From Oscillospiraceae bacterium (GTDB taxonomy: Bacteria; Bacillota; Clostridia; Saccharofermentanales; Saccharofermentanaceae): a DNA stretch of 13,942 nt. This document shows, in pieces, positions 7,590-13,900 of the stretch. Position 1 is the stretch's first letter; each line of letters opens with the position of its first letter. Both the position numbers and the translations under genes were made by a program. Below the pieces are notes generated by a model, which worked only from the letters and a program-made list of their open reading frames with translations, was not told the DNA's origin and did no database searches. The DNA is taken from assembly GCA_902803695.1 (NCBI GenBank), contig CADCQX010000051.1, positions 1 to 13,942 of the forward strand, written 5' to 3'.

Positions 7590-8015
7590 ATGGATGAAAC
7601 AGAAGAGCTTTTAAAAAGGCTAAATAATTCTCGGGATCTCGAATCGCTTTCCAATTATCTGGATAATATCGAGAAAGTAATTCCCATCTCGATCAGCGAC
7701 CATTTGAAAGCCATTCTCAAGGAAAAGAATATGACACCTTCAGATGTCATCAAGAAAAGTCGTATTGAGAGAACATATTGCTATCAGATCTTAAACGGCA
7801 GAAAGAAACCCGGAAGAGATAAACTAATAGCAATAGCACTTGCACTTTCGTTAGATCTTAATGAGACACAACGTCTCCTTGAAACCGCTAAAGAGGGTGT
7901 TCTCTACGCTAAGAGTAAACGTGACAGCGTACTAATCTACGCATTGAATAACAAGATGTCAGTTCTTGATACAAATTATCTGTTAAACCAATACGAAGAA
8001 ACAGAACTCAGATAA
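7590..8015 (+). CDS. HTH (XRE-like) regulator or adaptor, paralogue 1 (141 aa)
   Basis: Residues about 38-95 form a Cro/C1-like helix-turn-helix (DHLKAILKEKNMTPSDVIKK, RTYCYQILNGRKKPGRDKLI). The N-terminal region is helical and acidic. The C-terminal helical part contains KRDSVLIYALN and VLDTNYLLNQ. The start lies 6 bases after the membrane-protein stop, with AAGGA at the end of that gene serving as ribosome site, so the two are co-transcribed. The same core (KKPGRDK, KRDS, YALN, DTN) recurs in the next gene. My recollection is that such short HTH proteins are often encoded near Ser/Thr kinases in Clostridia, which fits the divergent kinase here; a role as kinase substrate or output regulator is inference. 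Confidence 0.85.
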   Translation: MDETEELLKRLNNSRDLESLSNYLDNIEKVIPISISDHLKAILKEKNMTPSDVIKKSRIERTYCYQILNGRKKPGRDKLIAIALALSLDLNETQRLLETAKEGVLYAKSKRDSVLIYALNNKMSVLDTNYLLNQYEETELR

Positions 8016-8030
8016 TACCCGCAATATACT

Positions 8031-8069
8031 GCCCCAAGTCTTTCAGTGAAAGTCTTGGGGCTTTTCTTT
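8031..8069 (+). terminator. Rho-independent terminator after HTH paralogue 1
   Basis: GCCCCAAG (8031-8038) pairs with CTTGGGGC (8054-8061), with an inner CTTTC/GAAAG stem across a T-T mismatch and an AGT loop. TTTTCTTT follows. The promoter of the second HTH gene starts directly after it. Confidence 0.93.
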
Positions 8070-8078
8070 ATCCCGCTA

Positions 8079-8087
8079 TGCTATAAT
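8079..8087 (+). promoter_or_regulatory. Extended -10 promoter of HTH paralogue 2
   Basis: TGCTATAAT is a perfect extended -10 element (TATAAT at 8082-8087). No good -35 is present because the preceding terminator fills that space. Transcription would start near 8094, giving a leader of about 19 bases with GGGGTGGTGAG before the ATG at 8113. Confidence 0.7.
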
Positions 8088-8112
8088 CACCATAAAAAGG
8101 GGTGGTGAGAGC

Positions 8113-8544
8113 ATGAAAGAAACGGGAGATCTCAGATCTCGTCTCAACAATGTTTCCAATGAAAAGGGCCTTGATGCATTCATAAAGGATGTGGAAGATA
8201 ATCATAAACTCACCCTCAAGGATTATATGTATCAGCTTATGATCGAACGTGATATCTCTAAGGCTGATGTATCCAGATTGAGCAAGCTGGATCGCTCTTA
8301 TACTTCCCAGATAATAGAGAATAACCCATCAAAGAAGCCCGGAAGGGATAAGATGCTTTGTATTGCGTTGGGTCTTAATCTGTCAGTGGAAGAAACAGAT
8401 AAGCTGTTAACGCTGTCGGGAAATAATCCCCTTTACCCCAGGGTCAAGCGTGACAGCATCATTGCTTACGCCCTCAACAAGAATATGAACGTAATGGATA
8501 CAAATGCCGAGCTCAGCAAGCACGGCGAAAAGGAACTCAAATAA
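8113..8544 (+). CDS. HTH (XRE-like) regulator or adaptor, paralogue 2 (143 aa)
   Basis: This is a paralogue of the gene ending at 8015. Both share the RLNN start, an acidic helical N-terminal part, a central helix-turn-helix (YMYQLMIERDISKADVSRLS, then RSYTSQI), SKKPGRDKM, KRDSIIAYALN and VMDTNAEL. The proteins align along their whole length with a few small gaps, but many positions differ, so the duplication is old. It has its own extended -10 promoter and Shine-Dalgarno site, so it can be expressed separately from the first copy. The stretch between the HTH and KRDS (LLTLSGNNPLYPRV) is the more usual form; the first copy has LLETAKEGVLYAKS there. DNA binding is likely from the fold, target unknown. 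Confidence 0.85.
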   Translation: MKETGDLRSRLNNVSNEKGLDAFIKDVEDNHKLTLKDYMYQLMIERDISKADVSRLSKLDRSYTSQIIENNPSKKPGRDKMLCIALGLNLSVEETDKLLTLSGNNPLYPRVKRDSIIAYALNKNMNVMDTNAELSKHGEKELK

Positions 8545-8600
8545 TTATTCCCGCTTAAGTAATATATTTAATTATTTAATGTCTATCATAGTATTAGTAA

Positions 8601-8629
8601 TTGACATGTTATGGCTTCGCGCTTATAAT
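8601..8629 (+). promoter_or_regulatory. Consensus sigma-A promoter of the zinc-uptake operon
   Basis: TTGACA (8601-8606) and TATAAT (8624-8629) match the consensus at all 12 positions with a 17-base spacer. The TTG of the -35 box is also an in-frame start codon for the regulator, which explains the spurious longer frame. Transcription would start near 8636. In the 56 bases between the previous stop and this box I see only AT-rich sequence and no terminator. Confidence 0.93.
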
Positions 8630-8645
8630 TGGGAACGATTCCCAA
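8629..8645. promoter_or_regulatory. zur: Palindromic operator at the zur transcription start, probable Zur box
   Basis: TTGGGAA CGA TTCCCAA is a perfect 7-3-7 palindrome that begins on the last base of the -10 box and covers the predicted start site. Fur-family dimers bind palindromes of about this size; the A/T-rich half sites with a short centre recall the actinobacterial Zur box TGAAAATNATTTTCA more than the Bacillus form. Binding here would block RNA polymerase. That the bound protein is the regulator encoded just downstream is inference from position. Confidence 0.75.
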
Positions 8646-8666
8646 ATTGAGAGGAAAAGCGCGCAG

Positions 8667-9083
8667 ATGACCTATCAGACAAAGCAGAAGGAAATGCTCC
8701 TTGAATATCTTAAAGCATCCGAAGGCAACCACCTTACGGCTGCTGACGTCTGCGAATATTTTAAATCCCAGGGACTTCCGATAGGTCAGTCAACCGTCTA
8801 CAGAAGGCTGGAGTCACTGGTCTCCGAAGGCATCATCAAGAAATACACTATCGATAATCAGGCATCCGCATGCTTTGAATATGTCGGCGAGCACAGCCAT
8901 CACGAGGGTTGCTGCTACCATCTCAAATGCGAGAAGTGCGGCAAGCTCTTCCACCTTCACTGCGAAGAGATCGAAGCCCTTGAAGACCACATCGGAAAAG
9001 AACACGAATTCTCCATCGATCCGGTAAGGACCGTTTTCTACGGAACCTGCAAGGACTGTAACAAGGGAGGCTGCCATGACTAA
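8667..9083 (+). CDS. zur: Fur-family zinc-uptake regulator (Zur-like)
   Basis: This Fur-family repressor probably senses Zn2+ and shuts off the zinc importer encoded downstream. The start is the ATG at 8667, with AGAGGA (8650-8655) upstream; the longer frame begins inside the -35 box and is rejected. The 138-residue length is typical. Residues 1-70 are the winged helix, with the recognition region IGQSTVYRRLESLVSEGII (39-57). The metal part has HSHHEGCCYHLKCEKC (76-91), H96, H98, H113 and a second CxxC at 128-131; the two CxxC pairs form the structural zinc site of the family. Metal specificity cannot be read from the motifs alone: it rests on the neighbouring ABC transporter. Its end overlaps the next start by 8 bases. 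Confidence 0.92.
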   Translation: MTYQTKQKEMLLEYLKASEGNHLTAADVCEYFKSQGLPIGQSTVYRRLESLVSEGIIKKYTIDNQASACFEYVGEHSHHEGCCYHLKCEKCGKLFHLHCEEIEALEDHIGKEHEFSIDPVRTVFYGTCKDCNKGGCHD

Positions 9084-9354
9084 GAAGATCTTGTGCCTCC
9101 TCATCGTTTTCTCTTTGCTGTTCTCCGTATTGTTCACGGCGGCCGAGATACACCACGATTGCGACTGCGGCCACTGCGAGATCTGCGAATGCATAGACAT
9201 CTGCATCAATCTCTTAAGTGTAACGGCAGTTGTTTTCGCCACTGTCTTCGCTATTACCGCCGTCAAGATCATCACGACAACCATTGTAAATCTCAAAGAG
9301 CAGGAACTGCCAAATCTTACTCTTGTGGGCCTTAAGGTCAGATTGGATAATTGA
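9076..9354 (+). CDS. Small membrane protein with Cys/His-rich external loop, zinc operon member (92 aa)
   Basis: There is a hydrophobic segment at residues 5-22 (signal or first helix) and a loop at 24-43 containing HHDCDCGHCEICEC plus C43. A second helix follows at about 46-71, with a conserved-looking end LKVRLDN. With the N-terminus inside, the loop lies outside the membrane and offers six Cys and three His, a composition suited to binding Zn2+ or another soft metal. The gene overlaps zur by 8 bases and lies before znuA, so it is under the same control. I recall similar small proteins beside Fur-family and zinc-transport genes in other Clostridia, but know no function. It could hand zinc to ZnuA or sense it at the surface; both are inference. 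Confidence 0.82.
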   Translation: MTKKILCLLIVFSLLFSVLFTAAEIHHDCDCGHCEICECIDICINLLSVTAVVFATVFAITAVKIITTTIVNLKEQELPNLTLVGLKVRLDN

Positions 9355-9402
9355 TCGCCCTTTTATCCTTTTCGAAAACAAGCAAAACGAGGTAAGACAT
9401 TA

Positions 9403-10368
9403 ATGAAAAAGACAATATCAACAGTTCTTGCAATAGCACTCGCACTGGGATCCTTCGCGGCATGCAGCACCGCAGCTAAGAAGGATTCAGACAAGCCGAG
9501 CATCGTTGCGACTATTTTCCCGGAATATGACTGGGTCAAAAATATAGCAGGCGACAACGCCGACATCACTTTGCTCCTCAACAAGGGCGTAGACCTTCAC
9601 AGCTACCAGCCGACTACCGAGGACATCCTCACCGTAGCCACATGCGACCTCTTTATCTATGTGGGCGGCGAATCCGACGGATGGGTTGACGATGCCCTTA
9701 AGCAGTCCCGGAACAAGGACATGAAGGTCATCAACCTAATGGACGTCATGGGCGATTCCGCTTACGAGGAAGAACTCAAGGAAGGCATGGAAGCCGAAGA
9801 AGAGGAAGAGGAGGAAGAAGAAGGCGAAGCAGAATACGACGAGCACGTATGGCTCTCACTTAAGAGTTCCAAGAAGTTCGTCAGAGCTATCACCGACAGC
9901 CTCAAGGAGATCGACGCAGCCAACGCAGAGACATACGAGAGCAATGCAGCGGCATACATCGAGAAGCTTGATGAGCTCGATGCCAAGTATGAGGAACTCT
10001 GTTCAGGTTCTTCTGTGGATACGCTCATCTTCGCAGACAGATTCCCGTTCAGATACATGACGGAAGACTACGGTCTTGACTACTTCGCGGCTTTCATCGG
10101 CTGTTCTGCAGAGACGGAGGCAAGCTTCGAGACCATATCATTCCTCGCGTCAAAGACAGATGACTTGGGACTTAAGTACATCTTCACGATAGACAATTCA
10201 GATCAGAAAATAGCAAATACGGTTATCTCCAACACGGAGTCAAAAGATCAGGAGATCCTGGTCCTCGACTCGATGCAGTCCGCGGATAAGGCAGCAGCCG
10301 ATTCCGGCGAGACTTATCTGGGCGTGATGGAGAGCAACTACGAAGTCTTAAAAAAGGCTCTCGGATAA
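9403..10368 (+). CDS. znuA: Zinc ABC transporter substrate-binding lipoprotein, atypical (ZnuA/AdcA family)
   Basis: This cluster A-I metal-binding lipoprotein captures Zn2+ outside the cell for the ZnuBC importer. It has a lipoprotein signal with Cys21 (FAAC), then the N-lobe with VATIFPEYDWVKNIAG and the ligand His66 in DLHSYQPTTEDI. An acidic loop at 126-146 contains nine Glu in a row (132-140). Next are His148 in DEHVWLSL, a long linker helix, and the C-lobe with FADRFPFRYMTEDYGLDYF. In standard ZnuA the last motif has His in place of Ala211, and the loop is His-rich, so two zinc-handling features are changed. C234 in FIGCSAETEAS could supply a ligand. GAGGTAAG precedes the start. Zinc is the likeliest substrate because of the Fur-family neighbour; manganese cannot be excluded from sequence alone. 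Confidence 0.92.
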   Translation: MKKTISTVLAIALALGSFAACSTAAKKDSDKPSIVATIFPEYDWVKNIAGDNADITLLLNKGVDLHSYQPTTEDILTVATCDLFIYVGGESDGWVDDALKQSRNKDMKVINLMDVMGDSAYEEELKEGMEAEEEEEEEEEGEAEYDEHVWLSLKSSKKFVRAITDSLKEIDAANAETYESNAAAYIEKLDELDAKYEELCSGSSVDTLIFADRFPFRYMTEDYGLDYFAAFIGCSAETEASFETISFLASKTDDLGLKYIFTIDNSDQKIANTVISNTESKDQEILVLDSMQSADKAAADSGETYLGVMESNYEVLKKALG

Positions 10369-10378
10369 GGAGTAAAAC

Positions 10379-11089
10379 ATGTCGCTTCTCACAGTAAAAG
10401 ACCTTACACTCGGATATGACTCGATGGTCGTTGTTAAAGACCTGAACTTCACCGTTAACCCCGGCGATTATCTTTGCATCCTGGGCGAGAACGGCGCAGG
10501 TAAGAGCACCCTCATGAAGGCCCTTATCGGGCTTCTGAAGCCTATATCCGGTACGATCGAGAGAGGCGACGGACTTAATCCGGGAGAGCTGGGCTTTCTT
10601 CCGCAGCAGACTTTGATCCAGAAGGACTTCCCTGCATCAGTTCGTGAGATAGTCCTCTCGGGATGCCTAAGCAAGCTCGGCATGAGGCCTTTCTTCTCGA
10701 AAAAGGAGAAGCAGATCGCAGATGAGAGCATGGAAAGACTCGGCATCGGCGATCTTAAGAAAAGAAGTTTCAAGGACTTATCCGGAGGCCAGCAGCAAAG
10801 AGTACTCCTCGCGAGAGCTTTGTGCTCCACCGGTAAGCTCCTTTTACTCGATGAGCCTGTCACGGGACTTGATCCTATGGCTCAGGTCGAGTTGTACGAA
10901 CTTATCACCAAACTTAACAAAGAAGGCACCGCCATCATCATGATCACACATGACGCAGGCTCTGCCATGAGGTACGGCAGTCACATCCTCCATATCGGAG
11001 ACGAGATCTTTTTCGGAAAAAAGGAAGATTATCTGGAGAGTTCTGTCGGCAGAGATTTCCTTAAGAAAGGAAGTGATGCCGAATGTTAA
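10379..11089 (+). CDS. znuC: Zinc ABC transporter ATP-binding protein
   Basis: This cytoplasmic ATPase powers metal import through ZnuB. All motifs of an ABC ATPase are intact: Walker A GENGAGKST (36-44), Q-loop FLPQQ (74-78), signature LSGGQ (134-138), Walker B LLLLDEP (154-160), D-loop GLD and the H-loop His191. Its 236-residue length is normal for the family. It begins 10 bases after the binding-protein stop, with AAGGAG in between, and ends with a 7-base overlap of the permease gene, so the three are translated from one message. Confidence 0.95.
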   Translation: MSLLTVKDLTLGYDSMVVVKDLNFTVNPGDYLCILGENGAGKSTLMKALIGLLKPISGTIERGDGLNPGELGFLPQQTLIQKDFPASVREIVLSGCLSKLGMRPFFSKKEKQIADESMERLGIGDLKKRSFKDLSGGQQQRVLLARALCSTGKLLLLDEPVTGLDPMAQVELYELITKLNKEGTAIIMITHDAGSAMRYGSHILHIGDEIFFGKKEDYLESSVGRDFLKKGSDAEC

Positions 11090-11916
11090 GCAAGCTCATG
11101 ATGTATTTCCAGATGCCTAACGTCAGGTACGCATTCGTCGTTGCCATCCTGATCGCTCTATGCGCTGCCCTCCTTGGCGTGTCACTGGTACTGAAGCGAT
11201 TCTCCTTCATCGGAGACGGTCTTTCACACGTGGCTTTCGGAGCGCTTGCTGTAGCATCTGTACTGAAGATCACGAACAACATGGTCCTCATACTTCCTGT
11301 TACGATAATCGCGGCAGTCATCCTTCTTCGCACCGGTAAGAACACCAAGATCAAGGGCGACTCTGCGATAGCAATGATATCAGTCGGAGCCATGGCCTTC
11401 GGTTATCTCCTTTTGAACATCTTCCCTTCATCGGCGAACGTAACGGGCGATGTCTGCACCACCCTCTTCGGTTCGATTTCCATCGTAACCCTCACGCAGT
11501 TTGATGTTATCATCTGCGTTGTTCTCTCGCTCATTTCAATTGCAGTTTTCGTGCTCCTTTATAACAGGATCTTCGCGGTTACTTTCGACGAGGATTTTGC
11601 CACAGCCACAGGAACACGTGCCGATATGTACAACCTCGTGATCGCGATCATTACGGCGGTCATCATCGTTCTCGCGATGAACCTCGTCGGTTCCCTTCTC
11701 ATAACCGCTCTTCTCGTCTTCCCTGCTCTGTCAGCAATGAGACTTTCCAAGAGTTTTAAAAAGGTCACCATCTTCGCTGCCGTTATCTCGGTAATCTGCG
11801 CAGTTACGGGTCTTCTCATCGCGATCCTCTTCGGTACCCCGGTAGGTTCCACGATCGTTGCATGCGATGCCGCAGGCTTCGTTATCTGCCTTATCATAGG
11901 AAAGTTTATCAAATGA
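11083..11916 (+). CDS. znuB: Zinc ABC transporter permease
   Basis: This integral membrane subunit forms the metal path and docks on ZnuC. The protein has 277 residues with about eight hydrophobic helices. The hallmark KRFSFIGDGLSHVAFGALA (38-56) is present, as are the NLVGSLLITALLVFPALSA stretch near residue 206 and the usual GTPVGSTIVACDAAGF close to the end. It overlaps znuC by 7 bases and the following lipoprotein gene by 4 bases (ATGA). Confidence 0.95.
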   Translation: MLSKLMMYFQMPNVRYAFVVAILIALCAALLGVSLVLKRFSFIGDGLSHVAFGALAVASVLKITNNMVLILPVTIIAAVILLRTGKNTKIKGDSAIAMISVGAMAFGYLLLNIFPSSANVTGDVCTTLFGSISIVTLTQFDVIICVVLSLISIAVFVLLYNRIFAVTFDEDFATATGTRADMYNLVIAIITAVIIVLAMNLVGSLLITALLVFPALSAMRLSKSFKKVTIFAAVISVICAVTGLLIAILFGTPVGSTIVACDAAGFVICLIIGKFIK

Positions 11917-12428
11917 AACGTTCAGTAATTGCCGCAATCCTGATATCCGCCGTTCTGTTATGCTCATGCTCTTCGAAAAAGCAGGCTTCAGACAACCTTG
12001 ATCAGTTCTCTCCTTCCCTTCCGTCAGGGCAGTCATTAACCACGACCACAACTCCCGCGACATCAGATGTATTTGTAGTGGAAGAGGATTTCCTGGATCT
12101 ATCGCAGATGTCAGATACCATGGTCTTCGCTGAACTTTACAACATCACGATCTATCCTGATGCATACGCAGGAAAGACTCTGAAGATGAGAGGTCAGTTC
12201 ACCTCCGTTTACATAGAGGAAGAAGACGCCCGCTACTACGCATGCTATGTTCTCGATGAGACCGGATGCTGCATGCAGGGCTTCGAATTCGTCGCTGACG
12301 ATCTCACATTCCCGGATGATTATCCTGAAGAGGGCGCCTACTTTACCGTCACAGGTACCATTACTTTATATGAGAAAGACGGACAACTTTATCGTCATCT
12401 TACAAATGCCACAATAGAGCTTGAATGA
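11913..12428 (+). CDS. Lipoprotein of the zinc operon, possible OB-fold (171 aa)
   Basis: The start is the ATG at 11913, which overlaps the permease stop as ATGA; the longer frame from 11862 lies inside znuB and is rejected. It has a lipoprotein signal with LLCSC (lipid Cys at 17 or 19), then a Ser/Thr/Pro linker (about 23-52). The main domain (about 58-171) has alternating beta strands: GKTLKMRGQFTSVY, ARYYACYVLDETGCCMQGFEF (C111, C119, C120) and YFTVTGTITLYE, like an OB fold. Similar lipoproteins follow zinc transporter genes in other Clostridia, as far as I recall. Its place as last gene of the operon implies a zinc-starvation role outside the membrane. The Cys pair could bind metal, but this is unproven. 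Confidence 0.85.
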   Translation: MKRSVIAAILISAVLLCSCSSKKQASDNLDQFSPSLPSGQSLTTTTTPATSDVFVVEEDFLDLSQMSDTMVFAELYNITIYPDAYAGKTLKMRGQFTSVYIEEEDARYYACYVLDETGCCMQGFEFVADDLTFPDDYPEEGAYFTVTGTITLYEKDGQLYRHLTNATIELE

Positions 12429-12442
12429 TCAAATCTTTTTTA

Positions 12443-12451
12443 TGTTATACT
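12443..12451 (+). promoter_or_regulatory. Extended -10 promoter of the small-membrane-protein / PstS-like unit
   Basis: TGTTATACT is an extended -10 element (TATACT at 12446-12451). TTGAAT at 12421-12426 could be a -35 with a long 19-base spacer. A small hairpin (AGTGA / TCACT, about 12455-12470) lies between it and the GGAGG of the next gene. Confidence 0.5.
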
Positions 12452-12484
12452 CCAAGTGAGTTTATTCACTCGGAGGAAGAAAAT

Positions 12485-12727
12485 ATGAGAGCAGAAATAG
12501 TTGTGACCCTTATCATAAATGGATTATTTGTTGGCGCATACTTTTTATTCATCATCATTTCAATTGTCAGATTTATCCAAGACAGCAAAGAAGCCAAAAA
12601 GGAAAACAGAAGTCCCCGTACGGGCATAATAGTAAGGTTCGTTATTTCCATGGTCCTTCTGTCGTACGGAGTGCTGATCGGGATTTTTATGATCGGGATC
12701 GCAACAGGTACAATGAGGTTGATGTAA
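12485..12727 (+). CDS. Small membrane protein, unknown function (80 aa)
   Basis: The start is the ATG at 12485, preceded by GGAGGAAG; the longer frame from 12425 crosses the promoter and is rejected. Two hydrophobic helices (about residues 4-28 and 48-72) flank a basic, polar loop (DSKEAKKENRSPRTG). The loop charge suggests it is cytoplasmic. It is the first gene of a three-gene unit, with the next ATG one base after its stop. I do not recognise a family. Confidence 0.75.
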   Translation: MRAEIVVTLIINGLFVGAYFLFIIISIVRFIQDSKEAKKENRSPRTGIIVRFVISMVLLSYGVLIGIFMIGIATGTMRLM

Positions 12728-12728
12728 C

Positions 12729-12869
12729 ATGAGCGACAAAGCATTTATCCGTATTTTCTCGATAATACTCATTTTGGGTTTTATTGTTACGGCGGCTCAT
12801 CTGTTCTACGCTTACAAAGCCTATGAGAACTCGTCGATCATTCACTTTATCTCAAAGGAGATCTGGTGA
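12729..12869 (+). CDS. Very small single-helix membrane protein (46 aa), easily missed
   Basis: The frame reads MSDKAFIRIFSIILILGFIV, then TAAHLFYAYKAYENSSIIHF and ISKEIW before TGA. One membrane helix covers residues about 9-28. It starts one base after the previous stop and its TGA shares a base with the ATG of the PstS-like gene. Its 3' end carries the AAGGAG used by that gene. The tight packing and lack of any gap support a real gene, but its length makes this less certain. Confidence 0.62.
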   Translation: MSDKAFIRIFSIILILGFIVTAAHLFYAYKAYENSSIIHFISKEIW

Positions 12870-13849
12870 TGAAAAGAGTATTATTTCTTATCTTTACGGT
12901 TCTTTTCGTTGTTGCCATAAATGCAGGCATATATTTCACGATCACAAGGAAAACCGGCAACAACAACGACGGCACCACGCAGTTAAAGATGATAGATTTG
13001 GGGCGTTATCTCCCTTTCGAAGAGGAATCAGATCTTGCCCGTGTTGATTCGTCCCTTAAACTTACCGAAGAAGATGATCTTCCGGTATTGGACGGCGCCG
13101 CTGCACTGGTTCCGGTGTACGCTTCCGTAATCGATAACTGCTATCCTGAAGGATGCGTCACATATGAAGGCGGAACTTTCTCAGATGACAATACATATGG
13201 TGAGAACTTCACCTCCGACAGTAAGATGCAGTATCAGAACACCATCAGAGGTTTTGATGCCCTCGTTGAAGGAAACGTTGATCTCTTCTTCACGGCTTAT
13301 CCGTCTGAAGAACAGCTCGCCTCCGCCAAAGAAAAAGGAGTTGAACTCGAGATCGTTCCGATAGGCCTTGAATCATTCGTATTCTTTGTTAATGAAGATA
13401 ATCCGGTTGATGATCTCACGGTCGATCAGATAAGAGCCATCTACCGTAACGAGATAACTAACTGGAGTGAAGTCGGCGGACCTGATTACATGATCAATCC
13501 CCTCACCCGCGTCAAGAATTCCGGAAGTCAGACAATGATGGAAAAGTTCATGCAGGGTGACATGCTGTCACACAGAAAACTGTTATCCATCTTCGGCAAA
13601 TCCATAGGTTATTCTTTCCGTTTCTATCTCACTGGAATGGTTTCCGACAATAACGTAAAGATGCTTTCCATAAACGGTGTATATCCGAATGCGGAAAACA
13701 TCCGTAACGGTTCATATCCGATATCTGCGAATTTCTATGTCGTATATCGTAAGGACAATGATAATCCCAACATCACCCGAATCGTTGACTGGCTTCTCTC
13801 GGAAGAAGGTCAAAAGATGATCGAAGAATGCGGATACGTGGGACTTTGA
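12869..13849 (+). CDS. Membrane-anchored PstS-like substrate-binding protein (326 aa)
   Basis: The start is the ATG at 12869, with AAGGAG 9 bases upstream. Residues 4-24 form an N-terminal membrane anchor with no lipobox Cys, unlike normal PstS lipoproteins. The rest is a periplasmic-binding-protein type 2 fold of the PstS family: DGAAALVPVYASV (75-87), FDALVEGNVDLFFTAYPS, IVPIGLESFVFFVNEDNPVD, LTVDQIRAIYRNEITNWSEVGG and NSGSQTMMEKFM (217-228). These correspond to the phosphate-contacting regions of the family. No pstCAB or phoU is present, so it may be a sensor or scavenger and not a transporter part; the ligand may be phosphate or another anion. It is co-transcribed with the two small membrane proteins upstream. 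Confidence 0.87.
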   Translation: MKRVLFLIFTVLFVVAINAGIYFTITRKTGNNNDGTTQLKMIDLGRYLPFEEESDLARVDSSLKLTEEDDLPVLDGAAALVPVYASVIDNCYPEGCVTYEGGTFSDDNTYGENFTSDSKMQYQNTIRGFDALVEGNVDLFFTAYPSEEQLASAKEKGVELEIVPIGLESFVFFVNEDNPVDDLTVDQIRAIYRNEITNWSEVGGPDYMINPLTRVKNSGSQTMMEKFMQGDMLSHRKLLSIFGKSIGYSFRFYLTGMVSDNNVKMLSINGVYPNAENIRNGSYPISANFYVVYRKDNDNPNITRIVDWLLSEEGQKMIEECGYVGL

Positions 13850-13863
13850 TTCATAAATAACAG

Positions 13864-13899
13864 AGCCGCCTGTGCATATGGCACAGACGGCTTTCTTCT
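13864..13899 (+). terminator. Rho-independent terminator after the PstS-like gene
   Basis: AGCCG-C-CTGTGC (13864-13875) pairs with GCACAG-A-CGGCT (13881-13892) across one mismatch and a 5-base loop, followed by the T-rich TTCTTCT. It may also serve the convergent gene at the window edge. Confidence 0.88.
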
Positions 13900-13900
13900 A

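Noticed and set aside
8601..8666. Longer N-terminus of the Fur-family regulator starting at TTG 8601
   Set aside because: The TTG is part of a perfect TTGACA -35 box and the added residues would be encoded by promoter and operator; the ATG at 8667 has a proper ribosome site.
9355..9402. Possible second promoter or Zur box before znuA
   Set aside because: Only a ribosome site (GAGGTAAG) is visible in this 48-base gap, with no palindrome or -35/-10 pair.
9762..10058. Ser-rich minus-strand frame opposite znuA
   Set aside because: The Ser run is just the complement of the Glu codons in the acidic loop.
12421..12441. Terminator after the zinc-operon lipoprotein (TTGA/TCAA followed by a T run)
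   Set aside because: A 4-base stem is too weak; read-through into the next unit cannot be excluded.
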